Made by a program: the position numbers and the translations under genes. The notes under the pieces were generated by a model that saw only the letters and a list, made by a program, of their open reading frames with translations, did no database searches and was not told the DNA's origin. Positions 1 to 8,486 of a stretch of DNA of 64,000 bases are shown here, in pieces (the first letter of the stretch is position 1; every line of letters starts with the position of its first letter). Source of the DNA: Oxalobacteraceae bacterium AB_14 (GTDB lineage Bacteria; Pseudomonadota; Gammaproteobacteria; Burkholderiales; Burkholderiaceae_D); contig KB906724.1 in NCBI GenBank assembly GCA_000381565.1, positions 1,088,350 through 1,152,349 on the forward strand. The letters are read 5' to 3'.

Positions 1-295
1 CAGTGCCGGTTGAGCTGATCAGTTTGGACAGTTGCGCCATCCACGGCATGGTCAGGTCGCGGATCTGGCGGTCGGCGTTGAGCATCTGGCGGATCAGGCT
101 GATCTTGCGTTCGCGCTCGGCGCCCTGCATCGGCTGCGCCGGTTCCTGCTCGCGCAGCGCCTGCACGTGGGCGGCGCAGCGTTGCTCGAGCAACACCAGC
201 TGGTCCCAGTCGCTGCTGGCGGCCGCTTGCACCATCTGCTCGGTCAGCTCGGCCATGGCGGCGTACACGGATAAAATATCTTGACTCGTCATCAT
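1..295 (-). CDS. fliT: FliT-like flagellar chaperone, partial (3' end outside window)
   Basis: The minus strand is open from two adjacent ATGs (290-295) to the window edge and encodes about 98 residues beginning MMTSQDILSVYAAMAEL. It is rich in short helices and charged residues, like FliT, a small cytoplasmic chaperone that binds FliD and, in enterics, FlhDC. It starts 3 bp after the fliS stop codon, so it is probably translationally coupled to fliS. The order fliC-flaG-fliD-fliS-fliT is the usual one. The identification rests on position and general character more than on a diagnostic motif. The C-terminus lies outside the window. Confidence 0.75.
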   Translation of the reverse strand, partial: MMTSQDILSVYAAMAELTEQMVQAAASSDWDQLVLLEQRCAAHVQALREQEPAQPMQGAERERKISLIRQMLNADRQIRDLTMPWMAQLSKLISSTGT

Positions 296-298
296 GGA

Positions 299-733
299 TC
301 AGGCGCTCGCGAGATTGGGGGGGCGGATGCCGGTGGCGGCGGGGGTGTCGGCGATCGCATTCCAGGCGTCGCGCAACTCGGTCAGCAGGCGCTGCACTTC
401 TTCCAGGATCGCTGGATCGTTGTTCAGGTTGGCCGTCAGCAGGCGCGCGCTCATGTATTCGTACAGCGCGTCCAGGCCCTCGGCGATCTCGCCGCCGGCT
501 TTTTTATCGAGCGCGGCGCGCAGGCCGCTGTCAATGATCATGATGGCCTTGGAGATCGACTTGCCTTTCTCGCCGATATTGCCGCTGCGCATGCCGTTCA
601 GCGCGCCGCTCAGCGCCACCAGGGCGCCGTCGAACAACATGACGATCAGCTTGTGGGGACTGGCGGCGACCACGCCGGTTTCCATGCCGACCTTGGCATA
701 GGCGCTTACCCCAGTTTGTCGAGATCCAAACAT
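299..733 (-). CDS. fliS: FliS, flagellin export chaperone
   Basis: This 144-residue protein matches FliS in length and pattern. It has an N-terminal MFGSRQTGVSAYAKVGMETGV segment split by short helices, then a SPHKLIVMLFDGAL motif typical of the family, then a helical body and a C-terminal segment including EVQRLLTELRDAWNAI. FliS binds the C-terminal helices of flagellin in the cytoplasm, prevents premature polymerisation and delivers it to the flagellar type III export gate. It lies between fliD and fliT on the minus strand, 28 bp downstream of fliD, so it is very likely cotranscribed with both. Confidence 0.95.
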   Translation of the reverse strand: MFGSRQTGVSAYAKVGMETGVVAASPHKLIVMLFDGALVALSGALNGMRSGNIGEKGKSISKAIMIIDSGLRAALDKKAGGEIAEGLDALYEYMSARLLTANLNNDPAILEEVQRLLTELRDAWNAIADTPAATGIRPPNLASA

Positions 734-761
734 ACTCTGTCTCCTGTTAAAGCGTTAGCGG

Positions 762-3446
762 CTATTGCTTGGCAAGCGCCGCGAACTGTTGCGTCAAGAA
801 TGACGCGGTGGTATTCATGCTGGCGATCGAGGTGTCGAGCGCCGTGTATTGCGCGCGGTAGCGCGCTTCGATGTCGGCCAGGCGCGAGGCGAAGGCATCC
901 TTCTGCTTGCCGATGTCCTTGACTGTGTTGTTCAGGCCGGTGGTGCGGCTGGCAATCGCGCCCTTGGCGCCCAGGTAGCCGGCCGCCAACGAGTTGAGCT
1001 GGTAGGCGTAGCCCTGCGAGAAGCCGAAGCTGCCGCGCGAGCCGATGCTGTCGCCGCCGATCGTCAACTTCAGGCCATCGACCGGTGCGCCCGGCGATCC
1101 GGTCAGCGTCTGGCCGCTGCCGGTGGCGGTGTAGCCGCCGATGGTGCCGGCCACGTCCAGGCCGTCCACCGAGGCCCCGCCACCGAAGGCGGCCGAGATG
1201 TCGGTGCCGGTGGCGGTGGCGAGGTGGATGTTTGATTTCGAGCCGTAGCTGGTCGAGGCCAGTTTGAGCGTGCCGTCGTCGCCGACGGTGGCGGTGACCG
1301 TGGCGCCGGCGTTGGAAAAGGCGCTGACGCCGTTGATCGACGATTGCAGCAGGGTGGCCAACTGGCTGGGGTTGTAGCTGCCGGCTGGCAAGGAAATGGT
1401 GGCGGTGTTGGACAGCGTGGCCGGCTTGGTGTCGTTCAGCGTGACGGTCCAGGTGGTGTCGGCGTCGATCACAGTCTCTGCCGGCAGCACGGCCGTGCCT
1501 TGCAGCGTCCCCTGGGTGGCGAGCTGGGTGATGTTGATTGCGTAGTCGCCCGCCTTGGTGTTGGTGCCTGAACTGGCGAACTTGACGTCGGGATCGCTGC
1601 CATGACCGACTGCCGCGAACAGGCCGGCAATATCGTTGAAATTGCTGGTAATGGCTTTTTGCAGCTTGGCGCCGTCCAGCGCCAGCGTGCCGTCCTTCTG
1701 GAACGCGATGCCGATCTGCGACAGATTGGTCAGGCTGGTGCCCTGCAGGCCGGTGATCGAGGTGCCGAGCTGGCGGCGGATCGACGCTTGCAGGTTGCGC
1801 AGGGTGGTGTCGCCCAGCAGTGGGCCGCCGGTCTTGGTGTCCGGGTTGTAGGCGCCCAGCTGGGCGATCTGGCCGCTGAGGTCGTTGTAGGCCTTGACGA
1901 AGCCGTTGACGGCGTTGGTTAGCGACCCGCTGTCCTTGCTCACCGACAACGACGAGCTGCCGACCTTGAGCGCACTGATACTCACGCCGGCGATCGCACC
2001 GGTGATGCTGGTTCCCGAACTTGTGACGGCGATGCCGTTGACGGTGGCCAAGGTATCGGCCGCCGCCGCTTTCTGGCTCAGGTTCTGCACCCCGCCGGGA
2101 TCGTAGCCCAGCAGGGCAACCAGTTTATCGTCCGGCGGATTGCCGCCAGATCCGGCCAGTGTAATTTTCATGGTCGAACTGACGCCGGTGGCGGTCGAGG
2201 TCAGGATCAGATGGTTGGGCGTGGCGTTTGCGCCGCTCGAACCATCCGAGACGATGCTGGCGGTGACGCCGAAGCCGCCCTTGTTGATGGCGTCCAGTAT
2301 GCCCTGCAGCGAGTTATTCGTGCTGTCGATGACGATGTTGCCGCTGGTGCGGGTTGAATCGGCTGCGAAGCTGGCGCCGAGGTAGGCGCCGCCAACCCCC
2401 GCAGTCAGGCCGGCGCCGGCCGGATTGGTACCGCCGACGGAGATTGGGCTGCCGTCGGCCGAGACTAGCGAGATCGAACCGACCGCCGTGGTGCTGGAAC
2501 CGATATTGGCCGTGCCGCTGTTGCCGATGCCGCCGGTGACTGTGCCGCTGACCGCCTCGGCGATGGCGATGTTGCTGCCGTCGGCATTGGTAAATTGCAG
2601 CGTGCCGGCGGCGGCGGTGCCGGTGACGGTGATGTTGGCATCGGCCAGCGCGCGGGTGACGGCGGTGTTGCCGGTCAGCGCGGCGTCGATCGAGGCGGCG
2701 GTGACGCCGGCGCCGGCGCCTTGGCCGGTGGTCTGGGCGGCGATTTCCACGCCGCCGACCGTCAGCGAATAGGTGCCGCCGCCGCTGGTGTCGACATTGC
2801 CGTAGCTCGAGGCGCCGCCGGCACCGAACAGGGTGGCGCTACTGACGGTGGTGGCGGCCTTGGCCGACACGCCGGTGGTGGTGCTCTTGGCGTTGATGGC
2901 GTCGGCCAGCAGGCGCGCGCTACGGGTGGTGCCGTCGCTGGCGATGACGGTGTTGTTGATGCTCAGCGAGCCCGGCGTCAGGCCGCCGCTAGACAGGCTT
3001 GCGCCCAACTGGGTGCCGGTCAGGCCGAAGCTTCCGCCGCCGACGGAGCCGAGCGAAAAGTTAATCGTGGTCTTGCCGCCCAGGCCGATGGCAGCCGTGG
3101 TGCTCTTGTAGCCGCCCGAGGCCAGCGTCTGCGCCTGCGCGATCTGGTTGATGTTGACGCGGTAGCTGCCCGGCTGCGCGGTGCTGGTGGCGGCGGCGGT
3201 AAACACCGTGGGATCGCTGGGAGTGCTGATCAGCGACTGAAAGCTCGCTACCGAAGTCAGGCCGGACAGTGAGCTCTGGAACGAGCCCAGCGCGCCGGAT
3301 AAATTGCCGAACGCGGACACTTGCGCCAGATAACTGGCCGACTTCTTATCGTAGTCGGCCAGCGGCGCCGACTCGACCGCCATCAGCTTGCTGACGATGG
3401 AGTCGACCGGGATATTTGAGCCGATGCCTGGTGAAGAGATGCCCAC
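762..3446 (-). CDS. fliD: FliD, flagellar filament cap (unusually long)
   Basis: The N-terminus (GIGSNIPVDSIVSKLMAVES) is the classical FliD_N signature, and the C-terminal part (about residues 500-894) carries FliD_C features and a heptad-rich end. The predicted protein has 894 residues, whereas most FliD proteins have about 450-660. The excess is a Gly/Ser/Thr/Ala-rich middle with segments resembling flagellin hook IN motifs, for example GGTYSLTVGGVEIAAQT. FliD caps the filament tip, guides flagellin insertion and often contributes to adhesion. The start codon is GTG (3444-3446), chosen because a strong TAGGAG ribosome-binding site lies 7 bp upstream and the protein then begins exactly as family members do. 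Confidence 0.93.
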   Translation of the reverse strand: MGISSPGIGSNIPVDSIVSKLMAVESAPLADYDKKSASYLAQVSAFGNLSGALGSFQSSLSGLTSVASFQSLISTPSDPTVFTAAATSTAQPGSYRVNINQIAQAQTLASGGYKSTTAAIGLGGKTTINFSLGSVGGGSFGLTGTQLGASLSSGGLTPGSLSINNTVIASDGTTRSARLLADAINAKSTTTGVSAKAATTVSSATLFGAGGASSYGNVDTSGGGTYSLTVGGVEIAAQTTGQGAGAGVTAASIDAALTGNTAVTRALADANITVTGTAAAGTLQFTNADGSNIAIAEAVSGTVTGGIGNSGTANIGSSTTAVGSISLVSADGSPISVGGTNPAGAGLTAGVGGAYLGASFAADSTRTSGNIVIDSTNNSLQGILDAINKGGFGVTASIVSDGSSGANATPNHLILTSTATGVSSTMKITLAGSGGNPPDDKLVALLGYDPGGVQNLSQKAAAADTLATVNGIAVTSSGTSITGAIAGVSISALKVGSSSLSVSKDSGSLTNAVNGFVKAYNDLSGQIAQLGAYNPDTKTGGPLLGDTTLRNLQASIRRQLGTSITGLQGTSLTNLSQIGIAFQKDGTLALDGAKLQKAITSNFNDIAGLFAAVGHGSDPDVKFASSGTNTKAGDYAINITQLATQGTLQGTAVLPAETVIDADTTWTVTLNDTKPATLSNTATISLPAGSYNPSQLATLLQSSINGVSAFSNAGATVTATVGDDGTLKLASTSYGSKSNIHLATATGTDISAAFGGGASVDGLDVAGTIGGYTATGSGQTLTGSPGAPVDGLKLTIGGDSIGSRGSFGFSQGYAYQLNSLAAGYLGAKGAIASRTTGLNNTVKDIGKQKDAFASRLADIEARYRAQYTALDTSIASMNTTASFLTQQFAALAKQ

Positions 3447-3657
3447 GTTGTACTCCTAAGTAAAGCAATAATATAAGACAATATCGGCAGAATCAAACCG
3501 GACTTGAGAGGGGAGAATACCTGCCAGTTCAGGCAAAGCTGAAAAAACGGGCAGCGCTCGGCGGCGCAGGGCGTGGCGGCGGTGGGGCTCCGCAACGGGC
3601 ATGGCCCGTGAGATCCGCGGCGGCGGCAGGCCTGCGTGCAGGATGCCATGAAGACAG

Positions 3658-3687
3658 AAAAAGCGGCGCGCGCGAGCGCGGCCGCTT
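3658..3687 (-). terminator. Rho-independent terminator after flaG
   Basis: Read on the minus strand, AAGCGGC and GCCGCTT (3681-3687 and 3661-3667) pair around a short GC-rich interior that can pair further, followed directly by TTTTT. The hairpin begins at the flaG stop codon. It separates flaG from fliD, implying that fliD-fliS-fliT has its own promoter in 3447-3657. I could not identify a convincing sigma-28 promoter in that interval. Confidence 0.75.
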
Positions 3688-4076
3688 CAGGCGGTTTGCT
3701 GGATCAGCAAGCCGGAGGCGCCGGATTTCGATTCCAGCGATTTGGCGATTTCCAGCGCTTCGGGCGAGGGAATCTGGCGCAGCACTTCCTTGGTGGTCTG
3801 GTCGATCACTTTCACCACGGTGCGCTTGCTGTCGGTGTCGACCGAGAACTCCAGACCTTGCGACTTGGCTTGCGCCGACTTGTTCAGCTGCGATACGGCC
3901 TGGTTGACCTGGTCGAGCGTCGGCACGTTGGCCGGGCCTTTGATGGCGGCTGCGGTGTCGACCGCCGTGGCCGGCGCGCGCGCGGCGCCGTGGGCAGCGA
4001 CTTCGCCGCCGGCGGCACTGGCCGGGCGGTCTACTGGGCGGGCCGGGGTGGCCGCGCCGATGGTATCGATAGTCAT
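3687..4076 (-). CDS. flaG: FlaG family flagellar protein
   Basis: The 129-residue protein has a low-complexity Ala/Pro-rich N-terminal half. Its conserved C-terminal half includes LEFSVDTDSKRTVVKVIDQ and TKEVLRQIPSPEALEIA, the FlaG-domain signature (V.V.D..T.EVIRQIP). FlaG influences filament length and lies next to fliD in many bacteria, but its biochemical role is poorly defined. It sits between fliC and fliD, with terminators on both sides, so it can be expressed independently. Length and architecture are normal for proteobacterial FlaG. Confidence 0.93.
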   Translation of the reverse strand: MTIDTIGAATPARPVDRPASAAGGEVAAHGAARAPATAVDTAAAIKGPANVPTLDQVNQAVSQLNKSAQAKSQGLEFSVDTDSKRTVVKVIDQTTKEVLRQIPSPEALEIAKSLESKSGASGLLIQQTA

Positions 4077-4091
4077 GATGCTTCCTTTGTG

Positions 4092-4122
4092 AAAAATCCC
4101 CGACTAATTGAATCAGCCGGGG
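4092..4122 (-). terminator. Rho-independent terminator after fliC
   Basis: On the minus strand, CCCCGGCTGA pairs with TTAGTCGGGG (10 bp with G-U pairs) around a short loop, followed by ATTTTT. It lies 45 bp after the fliC stop codon and upstream of flaG. This fits high-level monocistronic expression of flagellin. Confidence 0.85.
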
Positions 4123-4166
4123 AACCTAGTCAGAGCGACCCTACCGCGTCAACTCCTCCCCGGATT

Positions 4167-5768
4167 TTAGCCACGCAGCAGGGACAGTACGCCGTTCGGC
4201 AGCGAGTTGGCCTGGGCCAAGATGGCGGTGCCAGCTTGTTGCAGGATCTGGCCGCGGGTCAGGTTGGCCGTTTCCGACGCGAAGTCGGTATCTTGAATCC
4301 GGCTGCGCGAAGCGGACAAGTTCTCCGTCGTCGTGTTCAGGTTCGAGATGGTTGACGCGAAACGGTTCTGGATCGCACCCAGCGATGCGCGGTTGCTGTT
4401 GATCGCGTTCAGGGCCGAATCGATGGTCTTCAGCGCGGCGTTCGAACCGGCGACGGTGCTCACGTCCAGCTTGGCGACCGATTGCAGGCCGCTCGACACG
4501 GTGGCCGCTACCAGCGTCGTGCCGGTGCTGCTTGCCGAGAAACCGCTATCGGACGAGAAGTCCAGGTGTCCACCGACAGTGACCGAGGCGCCGCTACCTG
4601 CGGTGATGACAGGGGTCGCACCAGAGTTGTCCACGGTATCGGCGGTACCGCCGACGCCGATCGCGATCGCGGTGGCCAGCGTGGCTGCCGTCGAACCGGA
4701 AGCTGGCTTGTCCGCGCCACGGATCGTGGCGGCGGTGGTGCCGTTTTGCAGTGCGTCGTCGGCGGCCAGCGCACCGTTGGTATTCTGCAGGCTGATATCG
4801 TCACCGGCGCTGTTGGTCAACAGAATTTCTTTGGCGGTGCCGGCGGCGTTGGTCTTGATGGTGGCGCTGATATTGGTCGTGCCGGTCTGGGCGTTGATTG
4901 CCTGAGCAAGTGCCGACAGATCGCCGCCTTTGACTTGCGCCGCGATCGTGACGGCTTTCGACTCCTTGTCGTTGGCGATCGAATTGGCGCCCCGCAAGGT
5001 GAACTGAACCGAACCGTCGCCGATATTTTCCAGCGTGGCGGTGGTGGTGGCGGTGGCCGTGACGCCGCTGCTGCTGCTCTGGCTGTTGATGTTGGCAGCG
5101 ATGACCTTGGCGCTGTCGTTGGTCTTGACGTTGACGTTGGTCGTCACGCCGGCACCCGAATTGAAGGTCAGCGTTTCATCGGCGGCCACGTTGTTTTTGT
5201 TGCCGACGATGGCTTCCGAGATGACGGTGCCACCGTAGGCCGAGGTCGCGGTGTTGTTGCCGATGTCGGTGGCGCGAGCGCTTTGTACGCCGACATTGAT
5301 GGTCTGGCCGGAGTTGGCGCCGACCTGGAACTGGGCTGCGGTCAGCGAACCGTCGAGCACGTTCTGGCCGTTGAACTGGGTGGTGTTGGCCACGCGGTCC
5401 AGTTCGTTCGCCAGGGCCGATACCTCGCCCTGGATCGACTTGCGGTCGGAATCGGAGTTGGTGCCGTTGGCGGACTGGACTGCCAGTTCGCGGATACGCT
5501 GCAGCAGATCGCCTGCGGTGCTCAAGCCACCCTCAGCCGTTTGCGCCAGCGAGATACCGTCGTTGGCGTTACGTGCTGCCTGGGTATTGCCGCGAATTTG
5601 CGAGGTGAAGCGCTCGGAAATCGCCAGGCCGGCGGCGTCGTCTTTTGCGCTGTTGATGCGCAAACCGGAAGACAGGCGTTGCAGGGATGTCGACAGCGAG
5701 GCTTGCGACGTGGTCAGGTTACGTTGCGAATTCAGCGATGCAATATTTGTGTTAATGACTTGTGCCAT
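4167..5768 (-). CDS. fliC: Flagellin
   Basis: This 533-residue flagellin has both conserved ends. The N-terminus is [18 protein letters not shown] followed by [19 protein letters not shown]. The C-terminal D0 region includes [18 protein letters not shown] and ends in SLLRG. The centre (about residues 180-430) is the surface-exposed variable region, rich in Thr, Ala, Gly and Asn, with flagellin IN-like segments. It polymerises into the external filament after export with FliS and assembly under the FliD cap. The start codon is ATG with GGAGAAAC upstream. It has its own terminator downstream and a leader of about 245 bp to the previous gene's terminator. Confidence 0.97.
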   Translation of the reverse strand: MAQVINTNIASLNSQRNLTTSQASLSTSLQRLSSGLRINSAKDDAAGLAISERFTSQIRGNTQAARNANDGISLAQTAEGGLSTAGDLLQRIRELAVQSANGTNSDSDRKSIQGEVSALANELDRVANTTQFNGQNVLDGSLTAAQFQVGANSGQTINVGVQSARATDIGNNTATSAYGGTVISEAIVGNKNNVAADETLTFNSGAGVTTNVNVKTNDSAKVIAANINSQSSSSGVTATATTTATLENIGDGSVQFTLRGANSIANDKESKAVTIAAQVKGGDLSALAQAINAQTGTTNISATIKTNAAGTAKEILLTNSAGDDISLQNTNGALAADDALQNGTTAATIRGADKPASGSTAATLATAIAIGVGGTADTVDNSGATPVITAGSGASVTVGGHLDFSSDSGFSASSTGTTLVAATVSSGLQSVAKLDVSTVAGSNAALKTIDSALNAINSNRASLGAIQNRFASTISNLNTTTENLSASRSRIQDTDFASETANLTRGQILQQAGTAILAQANSLPNGVLSLLRG

Positions 5769-6013
5769 GATGTTTCTCCAGACTGATACTTCGATTCGGC
5801 AATATGCTCAGTTCCCATTGGTCTGCCTCCACGTTCCGAGACATTCAAACCGCTGTTGTTACTGGTAACGGTTGCCCAGTGGGAAAATTAAGGGCTAAAA
5901 AGGAGGGGAATTTTCTCTGGCAAGCCTAAAGTTCAACACCTATGCCCGTTTAAACGACAGCAATAGCGGAATCTTTAGGGTGAAAATAATTATATTTCAC
6001 GCTTGTTTTTGGG
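5769..6013 (-). promoter_or_regulatory. fliC leader and promoter region
   Basis: This non-coding stretch separates fliC from the terminator of the upstream GGDEF gene, so the flagellin promoter must lie here. It is visibly more AT-rich than its surroundings. It contains an inverted repeat, GTGAAAATAA / TTATATTTCAC, near 5979-6000. I searched for a sigma-28 pattern (TAAA, about 15 bp, GCCGATAA) and found only partial matches, for example GCCGAATC near the gene without a proper -35. No promoter is therefore assigned to exact bases. Confidence 0.4.
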
Positions 6014-6040
6014 AAAAAAAAGCCCGGCAAAGGCCGGGCT
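6014..6040 (-). terminator. Strong rho-independent terminator after the GGDEF gene
   Basis: AGCCCGGC and GCCGGGCT form a perfect 8-bp stem around AAAG. Read on the minus strand it is followed by a run of eight T. It lies 27 bp beyond the stop codon of the diguanylate cyclase gene and insulates fliC from it. Confidence 0.92.
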
Positions 6041-6066
6041 GGGGAGGCAATCGCTCAAACAGCGGC

Positions 6067-7644
6067 TCAGTCGGCCACCACCACCCGGTTCTTGCCGGTC
6101 TGCTTGGCGGTGTACATGGCCTTGTCGGCGCGCTTGACCAGGTCGGTCTGCTCCTCGTTGGGACGGCGCAGCGCCACCCCGGCCGAGAAGGTGATCAGCA
6201 CTTTCTCGTTATCGTGCAGGAAGAAGTGCTTGGTCAGCTCGCGCTGCAGCCGCGTCATGGTGCTCGACGCCGCCTCGACCGAGGTTTCCGGCATCAGGAT
6301 CAGGAATTCCTCGCCGCCGAAGCGGGCGATCACGTCCATCGAGCGCAAGGTGTCCTTGACGATCTTGACCAGGTGCTTCAGGGCGGCGTCGCCGGCGATG
6401 TGGCCGTAGGTGTCGTTGAGCTTCTTGAAGTCGTCGAGGTCGAGGATGGCGATGCACAGCGGCGTGCCGCGGCGGTCGGCGCGCGCGGTCTCGCGCTCGA
6501 ACACGTCGTCCAGGCCGCGGCGGTTGAGGCTGCCGGTCAGCTGGTCTTCGCGCACCAGTTCGCTCAAATGCTGCAGCTTGGCCTCCAGCGCGTGGATGCG
6601 GTTCTCGGCGTCCTGCACTTCCTGGCGCGCCAGCACCATCTTGTCGCGCGCCTTCAGGGCCTCGCTCTGCACCAGCCGAGTTTCCTTGAGCACTTCGTCG
6701 AGAATGTTGTTGAGCTCGGCGATATTGTCGGCCTTGCTGATCTTGTCCGAATAGCCGCCGATCTTCTCGTGGAAGTCGCCGGTCGAGGCCGCCACCTGGC
6801 CGAGGCGGTCGATAAAGGTCATCATCATGTTCTTGACGGTGAGCTTGACGTCCGACAGGCTGTGCTTGAGCTGGCCCTGCTTGTAGATCACTTCCTTCAG
6901 GCTGCGCGTGGCTTCCTCCAGCGCGCGCACGTCGATCGGGCCGGTGATCAGGTTTTGCACCGATTCGATCTGGCCGCGCAGCCAGCTGTCGTCGTCGAGC
7001 AGCTCGCTGACGTTTTCCAGCAGCAGCTTGAACAGGCGCAGCAGCAATTCCTGCTGCTCGCCGCTGTCGGCGCCGCGCAACTCGATCTGGTAGCACAGCT
7101 GCTTGAGGCGCAGCGCGATCTCGGCCAGCGCCTCTTCGCTGTGGGCCAGCTTGGTGGCCGCGCCCAGCGATTCGGCCTCGGCCACCAGCACCGGCGCGCC
7201 CGACAGCAGCGACGCCACGGCGAAGGTCAGGGTGCGGCTGAGCAGGTCGCGCAGGGTGCGGCTTTGCTCGTCCTCGGGCGGCAGGCCGGCCAGTTCGATG
7301 CCGCCTTTCCTGGCGACGAAGTGTTTTTCCACCAGCTGCGACAGCGCCTTGGCATAGCCCTCCCAGTCGCGCGACTTGACAGCGCGGTTGAAGCGGCGGC
7401 CGAACTCGGCCAGGTCGCCGCTGTTGTCGGTCAGGCGGGTGGCGAACTGGCTGAGCACCGATTCCGGGCCGGGATCGACCGCGACTATCGGGGCGGCCGG
7501 CGCGGCGGCCACGCCGGCGATTTCATTGTAGATGTCGCGGTAGGCTTCCGGCGTCGGCGCGATGCGGCGCACGGCCAGGCGCTTGAACGCCTCGCGCGCG
7601 ATCTCGGCCGGATTCTGCTCGGGAATGGGTGGTTTGCTGGACAT
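6067..7644 (-). CDS. GGDEF-domain diguanylate cyclase
   Basis: The protein has 525 residues. Roughly 370 N-terminal residues contain no transmembrane segment and are largely helical (long coiled-coil stretches such as residues 300-360). They are followed by a C-terminal GGDEF domain. The active-site motif is GGEEF (about residue 442). RSMD lies five residues before it, which is an intact inhibitory I-site. The expected activity is therefore synthesis of c-di-GMP from two GTP with product feedback control. No EAL domain is present. Its position between flagellin and a two-component pair suggests a link to motility or biofilm control, but that is inference from context. The N-terminal input domain is of unknown ligand. 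Confidence 0.9.
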   Translation of the reverse strand: MSSKPPIPEQNPAEIAREAFKRLAVRRIAPTPEAYRDIYNEIAGVAAAPAAPIVAVDPGPESVLSQFATRLTDNSGDLAEFGRRFNRAVKSRDWEGYAKALSQLVEKHFVARKGGIELAGLPPEDEQSRTLRDLLSRTLTFAVASLLSGAPVLVAEAESLGAATKLAHSEEALAEIALRLKQLCYQIELRGADSGEQQELLLRLFKLLLENVSELLDDDSWLRGQIESVQNLITGPIDVRALEEATRSLKEVIYKQGQLKHSLSDVKLTVKNMMMTFIDRLGQVAASTGDFHEKIGGYSDKISKADNIAELNNILDEVLKETRLVQSEALKARDKMVLARQEVQDAENRIHALEAKLQHLSELVREDQLTGSLNRRGLDDVFERETARADRRGTPLCIAILDLDDFKKLNDTYGHIAGDAALKHLVKIVKDTLRSMDVIARFGGEEFLILMPETSVEAASSTMTRLQRELTKHFFLHDNEKVLITFSAGVALRRPNEEQTDLVKRADKAMYTAKQTGKNRVVVAD

Positions 7645-7805
7645 CAGATACGGCCTCGTAAAGGTTTGTTCATTAAACCATAATAAGTCCGGGTGCCGAT
7701 CGGCATAGCTTGAATAAAAGGCCGGAAGGCATCTTTCATTAGGGCATCAAGCGTAGGCAAAGCGGCAAGCGCGCGGCGGGCGCCTGGCGAATCGCTACTC
7801 ATTGT

Positions 7806-8453
7806 CTATTCTATCAGCTGGTTTTTGATGGCGTAATGGGTCAGTTCCGCGCTGTTTTTCAGCTTCATCTTGACCAGCAGCCGGGCCCGGTACTCGCTGA
7901 CCGTCTTGACCGACAGCGACAGTTCCTTGGCGATCATGCCCACCGTCTTGCCGGAGGCGATCATGGTCAGGGTCTGGTATTCGCGGTCGGACAGGCTGTC
8001 GTGCGGCGGCGCCTCGTGGTCCTCGCCGACGTGGTTGGCCAGTTCCTGCGCCAGCGCCGGGCTGATGTACTTGAGGCCGCCGGCCACCTGGCGGATCGCC
8101 GTCACCAGCTCGCGCGGCGCGCTCTGCTTGGTCAGGTAGCCGGCCGCGCCGGCCTTGAGCGAGCGGATCGCGTACTGGTCCTCGCGGTGCATGGACAGCA
8201 TCAGCACCGCCAGCTCCGGCTTTTCCTTCTTGATCTGCTTGAGCACCTCGATGCCGCTGCGGTCGGGCATCGAGATGTCGAGCAGCATGACCTGGCATTC
8301 CGACTTGCGGAACAGCTTGATGGCGTCCAGGCCGTTCTCGGCCTCGCCGGCGACGACGATGTCGCGCGTCTCGGCCAGGATTTGTTTCAAGCCTTCCCGC
8401 ACGATGGCGTGGTCGTCGGCGATGAAGACCTTGATGATGGCTTTTTCTGACAT
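7806..8453 (-). CDS. NarL/FixJ-type response regulator
   Basis: This 215-residue regulator has an N-terminal receiver domain (acidic pocket at residues 13-14, phospho-acceptor D59 in LLDISMP, Lys in the YLTKQ motif). It is followed by a LuxR-type helix-turn-helix (about residues 150-215, with LSDREYQTLTMIASGKT and KTVSEYRARLLVKM). It is expected to bind DNA as a phosphorylated dimer. It lies 33 bp downstream of a histidine kinase gene on the same strand, which is presumably its partner. Targets cannot be read from the window. Confidence 0.95.
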   Translation of the reverse strand: MSEKAIIKVFIADDHAIVREGLKQILAETRDIVVAGEAENGLDAIKLFRKSECQVMLLDISMPDRSGIEVLKQIKKEKPELAVLMLSMHREDQYAIRSLKAGAAGYLTKQSAPRELVTAIRQVAGGLKYISPALAQELANHVGEDHEAPPHDSLSDREYQTLTMIASGKTVGMIAKELSLSVKTVSEYRARLLVKMKLKNSAELTHYAIKNQLIE

Positions 8454-8486
8454 GCGGGTCTGTGCTTCCTATTTTTACGCTATTTG

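Noticed and set aside
5769-6013. Sigma-28 promoter upstream of fliC
   Set aside because: Only partial matches such as GCCGAATC were found without a TAAA element at the right distance; exact bases cannot be supported.
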